Assembly: GCA_914767715.1 (NCBI GenBank) | Contig: OU612075.1 | Span: 19,528,001 to 19,592,000, forward strand | DNA length: 64,000 nucleotides | Source of the DNA: Membranipora membranacea | Lineage: Eukaryota; Bryozoa; Gymnolaemata; Cheilostomatida; Membraniporidae | Direction of reading: 5' to 3' | Shown: piece by piece, positions 11,788 through 20,973 of the stretch | How positions within the stretch are numbered: the stretch's first letter is position 1 | Layout: the number at the start of each line of letters is the position of its first letter | Program-made: the position numbers and the translations under genes | The notes under the pieces: generated by a model | Seen by the model: only the letters and a program-made list of their open reading frames with translations | Told to the model about the DNA's origin: nothing | Databases searched by the model: none

Positions 11788-12770
11788 TAGAGATTCAGTA
11801 CATAACATACAACTTGATAGTCTACTTATGATAACAAAATTGAATTTCAGGATTATAAATAACCACTTTCAATTACATCAAAGGATGACTTTGATACAAG
11901 CTCTCCAATAGTTATGTCAACTTATTAAAAGTATTTGACCCAAGCGAAGCAGTTTCACTTGCCAAAATAAACTGCTTTACGCCCCACTTTAGGTATGCCA
12001 ATAAATACCATGAAGTGCCACCTGCCCGGCTAGAAAATATTAGCCTTTTGCAAATTTTGAATTTATTAAAAACAAAATCGAATGACACTTTAACTTCATA
12101 AAATTTGAGATATAAATAAATCTTCAAGGTCTTAAAAATAATTGCCTTATAAATAATACGGTACTTGCTATATTCTAGTGAAGTCTGTAATTCTTCTTTG
12201 TGAACGCTCCTGTCACTATGTCTTCAAACTCGTAATCTTGAACTCTGTAGTTGACCACGAAATCGCAGTATCGCAGGAGTCGTGCCACCTGTGCTTGTGG
12301 CCACGATTTCTGTCGCAGAAGTTCAGAATTCTGTGACGCCCCGACTGCGATGGTAGCCTGAGATTTTATTGTGGACCATGGTTGTGCGATTTAATTGGTT
12401 CTGCAACAGCTTGACCTTTATACTTTCCAGCCCACAATGCATTTTCTCTTGTAAACATGCCAATACAGGAGCAAGGAGTTAAAGTCTTCAACTCTTTGAC
12501 AGGAGCGAGCCATTTATCAGTAATGAAGTAGTTAGTAGTGTGAACACTAAAGTTCCTCACATTCCCCACTCACTCCAGCCTACTCTAGGAGCAAGAAAGC
12601 AGCATGTCTTCATACATAGTTCATTGTGATTTGATGGATATAATAGAAGAATACAGAATCTTATATGATAAGAGTGAGTGAGTGAATGACACTGTGAGTG
12701 AGTGGCCAGCTAAGAAATTTTGGTCAATGTTTTGACAATATCTTAAAACTTGTTGTGCAATTGTGAATTA
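11788..12770. other. Non-coding tail of the left duplicate
   Basis: No gene is supported here. 11788-12050 is left-specific. 12050-12770 is shared with 62667-63850, and its short open frames are not conserved as proteins between the copies. GAGTGAGTGA-type short repeats occur near 12675-12705 in both copies. Confidence 0.6.
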
Positions 12771-12892
12771 TGGCTGCAACCTGCTGCAACTCTGCAATAT
12801 TGCAGCGGTCCGCAATTGTGAACCATTGATTTTTAAAACCCTGCAACAACACTGCAACAACACTGCAACTCACTGCAACCATCTTACCACCA
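12771..12892 (+). repeat. CTGCAAC short tandem tract
   Basis: Irregular reiteration of CTGCAAC and ACTGCAAC. The homology between the two segmental duplicates ends inside this tract (12811 on the left, about 63898 on the right). Confidence 0.8.
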
Positions 12893-13636
12893 ACTCTGCA
12901 ATTCTAGACCAGCCTTAATAGTTGCTGCCTAAATTTACATATTACTAACTAATTATCTTCATAATTATATTTTTGTTTCACAATAATTTAACTGAAGCTA
13001 AATCAAACATCCTTCAATTATTATTAGCAGGAATAGTGCTTGATATAATGTATTTGTCATGTTTTGATGATCAGTTCCATTCTGCTAAACTTTGCATTGT
13101 ATGGCAGATTATTTAAGATAGTACAATAAGTTACATTTCGCTAGCTCAACAGACCAAGGCTAAATGAATAAAATATCGCTGAGTAAGCGATGGAATAACA
13201 CAAGCATGATTTCAGCGCATGCACAGTTTATAAACCCTTAATTTGTATGTGTGCCGTCCATAATAATCATAATTCAATTGATAAATACAGGGCCAATAAG
13301 GTTGCTGCTTTCCTACACTAATAAATACCAGTATAATAACTATGGTATTTGTCAGGAGTTCCAAAAATGTTCCTGACAATCTCACCCCACTCAAAAAAAA
13401 AGTTTTTATACCTGCAGAAAAAGCTTCCGATACTAACCATTAATCAACAAAAACATCAACATTGGATAATCTAGAGATATAGTTACCCAATAATTCATCC
13501 CAAAACTCTCCTCAATTCACAGCTCATAGAATAAACCAACACCTTATGTCAATTAACGTCCACGTAATAATAACAGCAATCAACGGCAATAAATATTAAT
13601 AAATAACAGCAAGTAAATTTAATGACCATTCCACAC

Positions 13637-13643
13637 TATATAA
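13637..13643 (+). promoter_or_regulatory. TATA box of the RING gene
   Basis: TATATAA is followed about 30 bases later by a TCACTACC initiator-like sequence near 13667-13675. A non-coding first exon then ends at a consensus donor (GACAA/GTAAGT at 13725/13726). The spacing fits a canonical metazoan core promoter. Confidence 0.6.
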
Positions 13644-13667
13644 GCTCGGAACCTGTACGAGTTTCCT

Positions 13668-14995
13668 CACTACCACCACTCAACGTACACAGATAATCCA
13701 GATAGCAGAAATTCATCATCGACAAGTAAGTTCATATATTAGTTCCCAACATTCTCCCTTACTAATCACTATTCGTTGTCGGTATTGTAAAGATCATTGT
13801 TCTTGGAATAATACTAAGAATATGAAGAATACCAAAATACCAAAATGTTAGACTCTACTCCAGACAGCGACAGCGGAAAAAAACATGTGTTGTCAATGCT
13901 ACATAGTCATTCTCGTATAATGAGATAAAATAAAAAAATTAGGTAATAAAAACTTAGTATAATTATTATGATTTCAATAACATAATCATTACATTATAAT
14001 GGCGGTGAAATATCCACTTTATTTATTTCCTCAACACGTCGAACCGGTGTTCAGTAATTTTTATTCCATTGACCACGTTAATTTATATCTGTTTCATCTT
14101 TGATTATTTTAGTATGGCATATTGTACTATATGCATGGAAGATATAACCTCATTTATCATACTGAACTGTACCCACACCTTCTGTCTGCCGTGCTGGACC
14201 CGGCGCTGTTACCCTTTTTTGCAGGGCACGCAACAAGAATTACCTACCTGCCCTAATTGCCGGGCCGTAGTAGAACAAGGTACGTTTAAAATTTCATTCC
14301 TCCCTTATTTTCTTTTAAATTTTTTTTTCATATAATCGTTCTCATGCTCCGCACTTTTCTCACACCTTCTCAACTACTTTAATAGGTTAACCGTAATGGT
14401 TTCTATTGGTATTCTAACGTGGCAGCTCCATCAATGATTATGTACACTAATCGTATCACTGACCAAAAAATATATAACTGGACATTGATTTATTAACAAC
14501 TTAACATAATACGTCTAAAAAAAAATTCTTTTCCTTCTTTGAAGGCAATGTGACCCAGTGGTACTGGGTCGAGGTTGATGCGGAACCCGTTCAGAATCAT
14601 TATCATCACTACTACTATAACCAATGACATCCTCTTCTTTCATATTGTATGTGTAGGGATTATACTCAGGATGTTGAAGGGCTACCAGCTCAAGAACCAA
14701 ACGTAGATAAATTTGCAATATTACTCAGAATATTGAAGAGATATTAACTCAAGAACCAAACATAGATAAACTCGCAGTATTACTTATTACTTATTTGCAG
14801 CATCCTCATTCTAATGTGCTTGTTTTGTTTTTATAAAAGTATAATAGAAATTACACTTCTTTCTATGACCTTTGTAATATTGTACATTTAATTTGTTTCC
14901 TCAATTCAGATGTAATGTGTTTCCAGTGCCATTATCAACAATGTCATAATATCTGGCACAGCAAATCTCATAATAATAATAGTGCCTTTATGTAA
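13668..14995 (+). CDS. Small RING-finger protein
   Basis: A non-coding exon (about 13668-13725) is followed by exon 14113-14279, whose ATG (14114) directly follows the acceptor, and exon 14910-14995. The protein begins MAYCTICMEDITSF and has C3HC4 RING ligands: Cys4, Cys7, then C-T-H-T-F-C-L-P-C, then C-P-N-C about 20 residues on. The splice is phase 1 to phase 1. The second coding exon adds CFQCHYQQCHNIWHSKSH, a second cluster of Cys/His ligands resembling an IBR end, before a TAA. Total is about 84 residues. RING proteins are typically E3 ubiquitin ligases. Catalytic role and partners are inference. Confidence 0.7.
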
Positions 14996-15063
14996 AACCT
15001 ATCTTATGGTTTACATAGTAAGTGTCTGAGTCTGCAAACTTCAAATTAATTTATATTTGACAG

Positions 15064-16460
15064 ATGAAAGATCGAAGGAATCGAGAGAGGGGGCGATGCA
15101 CAGATTGCACAGATTACAAGCCACCACATGACGGGTACAAATGCGGGGTTTGTGGGTGTCTACCTGTAAAGCATGTGAGTAGTTAGGCTTTAAACGTAGG
15201 ATACCGGCCATACCGGAAAAGTAGAAATAATGAACAACTTATCCATTAAAATACTGTATCATGCTGAACAAAAATGTGTCTGCTGAGGATCATGTCATGC
15301 TTAATTCATTGCAAGTTCTGGTCAGTTTATGCATATATTTGGGGCCACAAATAGAACATATGCTCTTGACCCGGAATTCCTTGATTGGCTTGGATCTGCA
15401 GTCTCTGTTCATTGGCTGGGAGATGAGAATACATAACCCGAACGGGAAAGATGATAGCAGCAGCTCATCCATCGTTGAACGCAACCATGAAGCTGAGCAA
15501 AGAGACACTACATAAAGTTACAGACCAGAGGGAGATTTCACCTCAGTTGTTAGAGGAGATGACATGAGACATTTCGGGTTGGATAGTTATCTATATACTT
15601 CATATCGAGGAGAGACAAAGTATTGTGATAAAAGTGTAAAATAAATATAAGGGAAAGAGGAATGGACCAGCTTTGCTATGATACGCACACTTAATTCTGA
15701 GGTTAGCTATTACACCGTCTTATTCTGTTTTGTATACAGAGTATCAGGAAACAAAAGCTGAAGACATCGACAAAGAGCTTCTTATAAAACTTGAAAAAGA
15801 ACAACCAAAATCCTTACAAGCGGTTGGATCCATAAACTGCGAGACTTACCAAAAGGTATCAAATTATGAAGCAGGAGCTCGAGTTTCTACAATGGAGTAC
15901 CTCTGCATGATTACAGGATTCTGGGTGGTTCATAAGCGCAAAAAAAGAGAAGGTGCTCATCTATTGTAGAAACAGAAATAATGAAAAGCCCGCAACGGAA
16001 TAGAGGTAAGGCAAAAATTTGAAAGACTTGAGGGAAGTGATCGGTTGGGCTATATGTCCCTCACAAGATGTTTAGAGCTGCACATATACCTTCCTATACT
16101 GTCTGCCATTAACAGGATCAGTCAGTTGGTCGGAGGTCCCCTGGACAGCTTTTATCACTGTCATTATGATCATATCGTGGTTAAATAATTTTTATTTCTC
16201 AGTCATATGTACCTACGGTCAAAGATCAGTATTAAAAGTTTTCAGATTCTAACTTAGTAGAGGTAACTGATTTTCAGGAACGAGAGATAGTCTATACCAC
16301 GAGGTTTGTTTATTTCCTAGGTCGGGTTCTAAGTATTTACAGCACATCAGAAACTAAGCCTGAGTTCAATGACTTCTCAACCCCTTGGAAAGTGTGGTTG
16401 GATTCGGATGCTTCGAGGGTGAACTGGTTGCTGAAAAATCAAAGCGAAACAGAATTTTAA
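15064..16460 (+). CDS. Three-exon gene with a Cys-rich zinc-ligand motif
   Basis: Exons 15064-15174, 15742-15855 and 16278-16460 are joined in phase 0 throughout, about 134 residues. The N-terminus is basic (MKDRRNRERGR) and leads into C-T-D-C ... C-G-V-C-G-C ... H, a probable zinc-binding unit. The middle exon is charged (AEDIDKELLIKLEKEQ). The last exon reads EREIVYTTRFVYFLGRVLSI and ends KNQSETEF. The second exon uses the downstream AG of an AGAG acceptor. It follows the RING exons by only 70 bases on the same strand, so the two may be parts of one RING/IBR-type gene, but the phases do not join. Family not recognised. Confidence 0.5.
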
Positions 16461-17740
16461 GTACTTGAGGAATTTCAAAAAGAGATGCCCGATAATGCCA
16501 TGAACTAAGAAGTGAATAGGAGGAAATATGGCATTAACTGATGGTAGTCAGTGTCTCTCTTCTATGATTTGCAAAGCTGTTGTGAAAATTGCGGAAATGG
16601 TCCAACAGAATTTCTCCATAACCGATTTGATCACCCTCCAATAATATGTCTTTGAGCCGAAAGACACAGCCATCAAAGCTGGTACCTTACTCCTGCCAAA
16701 ATTCAACTCATCTAATGTAGGTCAGTTTTATTTCATAAACACCACAGTGAATCAAGGTTTAGTCTTGCTAAATACAAAGTTTGCAATGTATGCTTATAAA
16801 CTACACCTGATTTTAGTAAAACATTGGCTGATATTACGCATCTACACTATCAATACCTGAAACAATGAATTGTTTTATAAATATCTACCAACAACATTGG
16901 TGGACTCACTTGTGCTTTTATACAGGCTGATCAATATGATTATTGTGTATCTTCTGAAAATAAAAATTATAACTACTCAGTCTCATCATGCAATCTTGAC
17001 TATGTGCTTAGATATTATAAGTTATAATTAGTTCATTTGCACTTCAATGGAGCTGAAAGAAAAACCAAAAACACTCCTATGAATAGTTGTGACAAGGACC
17101 ACCCTGCCTTTCCCGAAAAATGATCTTTGGTGTCAAAGTGGGTGTCTATGCTCTACTGTATACGGTTCCGCTACGAAGGACTTGATCACCAATAGACTGA
17201 TCTACATGTTTTCACGAGTGTTTTTCTATGTTCTCCGATGACTTTTTTGCTACTACCATGATAATCACCCAAAGTCTCTACTTGTAAGATATCAGGTTAA
17301 CTATCGATGTGTAAACGCCCGGGTTGCTAATTGCATATATTATATAGCTTCACTCTCAATGTATATTAGTGTCCTATAGCTTCACTCTCAATGTATAATA
17401 TGCCCATAAAAACATTTCTCCTCAATTAAACTTGTCTCTATCAAAATCTGCATTTGAGTAATAGTAACTAAGGGAATTTTGTTTGGCAAATCATCATATT
17501 AGAGTTATCTTCTCCTGTATACTCATGTACATATTTCGCTGGAAATTCCACTTTACATAAATAGTGCTACAGCTGTACTACAACACATAATTTCTAACCC
17601 AGATTGCCCATACACATAGCCTATGAGATGGTTTCATAGAACACATATCAATATTTTTCTTATAGGCCACATTCACTGGTAAAAAAGCTTAATTTGAAAT
17701 TTCCGGAAAAATGCTTTTCAAGGTCACAAGTAGGTCACAA
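16461..17740. other. Intergenic, no gene supported
   Basis: Scattered short open stretches only. One 22-codon piece before 16722 has a GT after it but no acceptor. A 37-base direct duplication lies at about 17341-17402 (TATAGCTTCACTCTCAATG twice). Confidence 0.6.
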
Positions 17741-17860
17741 GGTAATTTCCGCATTTTAGTCAATCCCACACAGGGTTGACTAAAATGCAGAAATACGCAC
17801 TAATTCCCACAGCACGCACGTGAATTTGCGTGATCACAAATTTCCGCATTATAGTGAACC
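17741..17860. repeat. Small inverted-repeat element (MITE-like)
   Basis: TTTCCGCATTTTAGTCAA is followed by its inverted form about 12 bases later, and a related TTTCCGCATTATAGTGAAC lies at the other end. The element abuts and truncates the helicase relic at the point where a GRAGRDG motif would be expected. Confidence 0.5.
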
Positions 17861-18143
17861 CGTCCCGTTTCTTGAAGGAAAGCATCAGTGATAGTTGGAG
17901 GTCCAAAATGAATAACATACTTGACCTGTGATATTGTACCTACTCCCATCAAACAAGAATGGAGCGATTTGGAAAATAAGAGATTTTCCCCATCCTGTAG
18001 CAGCAACTGCAACGCTATCATGTCCTTTCCAATAATTTATGATTATGCCAATCTGCTCTTCTTTAGGCTCAAGGTCAAACACTTGTAGGGAAACAGATCT
18101 GATTGAGCCAGAGTTCATTGTGTTGGTAGAGCAAGAAAATCCC
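17860..18143 (-). pseudogene. RecQ-like helicase relic
   Basis: The exon 18143-17940 encodes the start of a RecQ helicase domain: FDLEPKEEQIGIIINYWKGH (motif 0 region) and the Walker A stretch AATGWGKSLIFQIAPF. After only 14 bases (17939-17926) comes VKYVIHFGPPTITDAFLQET, the helicase C-terminal block that precedes the arginine finger. Motifs II to V, normally some 200 residues, are missing. The 14-base gap begins with GT and ends with AG, so it is the remains of two introns fused by a deletion. ATP-dependent unwinding is known for the family, but this fragment cannot do it. Confidence 0.8.
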
Positions 18144-18509
18144 CTAGTTAAAACAAACAGAAATAAAGTCAGAAAGTCCTGCAAAAATTTTAGCAAACAC
18201 AAGCTGTGCAAGGTCTGACCTAACCTGACCTGTGCATGAGTGAAGCCATAGAGTTTTTATAATAACTCTATGAGTGAAGTAGACAGTGTGAAACAGGAAA
18301 ACAACGAGTCCATCTGAAACCCATCTGGAAATGATCACCTTATCACAAAGTTTATGGTGTTGCTAGAAATTCTAGGCTGAATTCTTTCAAAACTCTTTCT
18401 TTGGCATTTATATTCTCATAAAAGCAACAGCCCAGCTAACCATAGATATTTTCAGAATATTTAAAAAAATTCTACATCCATTGTGTCTAATTTTATTGCA
18501 TTGCAGATA

Positions 18510-20759
18510 CGGTAGGTACGAAAAACCGAACCACGAACTCACTATGAACCCTCAATAAACCAAACTCAGGATTATACTCTCTTGCTTAAATCAATTTGCT
18601 CAAAGTTTAAATTGTCAGTGGCCAATGAAATGTCATGTTTTTGATAAGTGACCAATAATATAACAGATATCCAACTTTGACTTTTAATAGAGCTCATTGC
18701 ATCCTAACTAGGTGCACAAGCTCAAGGTCACTTGATGAGAAATTATGGAGCGCAAGATTGCACAGTTTGGTACACACCAAGTAGATGTCAAATTAGTCAT
18801 GATGAACCCAAATGAACTTTTGCATTGGAGAGAGGAATGGTTTGACTATATATTCCTGCAAGTTTGAAAATGATGGAAGTATGTGGAGCTACTACAGAAG
18901 GCTGTAATGGAGGACACACCACACTTCTTTATTAGAAATGGTCACAGTTTAGTAAATTGGAGCCCCTTTGAGTCGTCACAGGAGGAGCAGAAGGCTGCCT
19001 CCTGAATCATCACATCTCAACAGTGTTAACAAGTATGTACTATGGGTGTTGGCCTATCTTGAAATATTGTTTTGAAAGTTCATGGCTGTTCTTTGGTTTC
19101 AAACAAAGCATGAGGGGGAAAGTAGGACCTCTAATATACATTATAATTCTTCTATAAAAAATTGAGCTTATTTACTATATAACTATAACTGTTAGGTCTT
19201 ACATACAGCATTTCGTGCTACTCTAAGAGATATCAGATCAGTGTTGCCTCTCTGAAATTTACATTAGCTTGATCAAGCTTCATCATCTATGAAATGATCC
19301 TATGAAAGTGGTTAGGCAAACTGCATATTGCAATAACTAACATAAGAAATCTTGTGTTTGTAGATATCCATGCGGGCCCTTACTCATTACAACCTCAGCT
19401 ATTGATTTCTCTGACTGGTACCACAGAATACCAAAAAATGCCTGTTTTTCTTATTTTGGTCCGATGGTCAGACTAACATGCTGTTCAAGCTGTGGTGGCC
19501 CGAACTAGACTGATAATGATGATATCCTAGTCATCTGCAACGGCCTCGTGTAAAACAACTACATAGAAATTAGGCTGCAAGTTGGGTCAGGTATGTACCA
19601 AAATTAATTGGTGTATTATTCATTTTATCCCAGCCGAGCATGATTGATAGTATAATGTGGTGTGAGCTTCACCAGTCACCATCTAGCCATAAAAAAGCGA
19701 ATAATATTAACCAGCAATGACGAAACGGGGAGCTTGCCTCATGCTGCCCTAAAGCTATGAGTAGAGCGCAGTGAGCAAAAAGTGAGTTTTAGATTTTAAA
19801 TGATAATAACATGACATATAATATCAAACACTTCTCTTTGAATTTGAATGTGATATTTCCTGTTTTTTAGCTACGCAGTACCAGAAGACACAGCACAAAC
19901 CTTGTGATAGCTGTTATGCAACAGTGATGGCTTGATAGTTAGCTTACTGTCATTAACAACGTACATTGCCACTACGTTTGGATAGGAACTGCTTTATGTC
20001 CCCAATGGTCTACCATCACATGTGTATTCACAGCCATGAATGCTCACACTTCAGTATTAATCCACCTGAGCTATTACTATTCTCTCAGGCCTTTTATTCT
20101 GCCTCTCAATTTGCCGCTATTCCAGGCACCATAATATGCAAATAAGTTCATTGAATACACGTGTAAACACCATCAACCAATGAACTCGCATCAACAGTGT
20201 CTTCTCTGAACCATTCCCTTCATTTGGATGCGCATATAATATTTTATCTGATTGGATCACCTTATCACTCAAACAGTGCAATGATTACATAAACAGAGTA
20301 TTTGCAAGCATCATTTAGTAAGTAAAAGCATCACTGCGTTCATTTGTGCATAATCACTCAATTTCCCAGGATCAGTCGCACCACCATGGTAATAATCACT
20401 AAGTTTGAACTTGGTGGCTCCCAGCGCTCCGGAACCTCTGTCTCAATCTGGAAATTGTTCAAGCCATGATCTAGCCTGGCGTCGCTTCTAGAACAAAATC
20501 CCCTTCTTTGTTCAGTCGGGGACAAACTCCCTGCTCCCCTCCCACTCTCCCTGCTCCTATGTCCTAAACTCTCTGCTGGGATGGGAGTTGTCCTCTACCA
20601 TTTGCCAAAGTGCAAGAGAGGATAACTGTTCATCAAAGTTTTGACATTTTGTTACGAAGGACCTCATTGGACGAAATTATGTTATCAGACACATTGAAGG
20701 TTCGGTTTTTTAAAGGTTCGTAGCTTGTGAGTTCGTGGTTTGGCTTTTCGTACCTACCG
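18510..20759. mobile_element. 2250-bp terminal-inverted-repeat element with 9-bp target duplication
   Basis: The ends are CGGTAGGTACGAAAA on the left and its inverse on the right, with imperfect inverted homology continuing for about 33 bases (CCACGAACTCAC shared). The direct repeats TTGCAGATA lie at 18501-18509 and 20760-20768. A 9-bp duplication suggests a Mutator-like or related group. No transposase frame is open inside, so it is non-autonomous. The interior holds no gene I can support. The duplicated word includes an AG of the 3'-splice type. Confidence 0.8.
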
Positions 20760-20973
20760 TTGCAGATAGGAACTTTCCAGTAAACTCGAATATTCAGTTT
20801 TTGATAAAAAGGGGCACACGACTCACTATATATAGAGATGTTTTCTCTAACAGAAGGGGAGATGATAATGTAATGCCACTGAACCACCGGAGTTGGAGCT
20901 CTTTAACTAGATCTTAGACTGTGGGGGAATTTGTGTCTCTATATGCAGTTGCGGTCATTGTTCTTGTTTGCAG

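Larger units (their letters stand above)
8099..12050 (+). other. 3.95-kb block present only in the left duplicate
   Basis: The right duplicate runs straight across this point (62668). The only shared junction sequence is TTTTG, present at both edges of the left block. Either a composite mobile element inserted with a 5-bp duplication, or the right copy lost the block between two TTTTG words. The edges (start GTTTTACG, end TTTGCAAA) have no inverted repeat of their own. Single-copy sequence lies between these edges and the foldback arms, which favours deletion. Confidence 0.75.
1..12811 (+). repeat. Left copy of a large direct segmental duplication
   Basis: Bases 1-8095 align almost continuously with 55119-62668, and 12050-12811 align with 62667-63898. 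Mismatches are scattered at a few per hundred by eye, with several indels. The left end of the copy lies outside the window. The intervening 8099-12050 has no counterpart in the right copy. Homology stops abruptly at the CTGCAAC-rich tract near 12.81 kb. The copy carries a copia relic, a SINE-like piece and an unknown multi-exon gene. Confidence 0.93.

Noticed and set aside
20735-20917. Open frame NSNIQFLIKRGTRLTIYRDV as an exon of the inverted paralogue
   Set aside because: Resemblance to the TIY exon is limited to a few residues and the donor phase does not fit, so it was left out of the paralogue.
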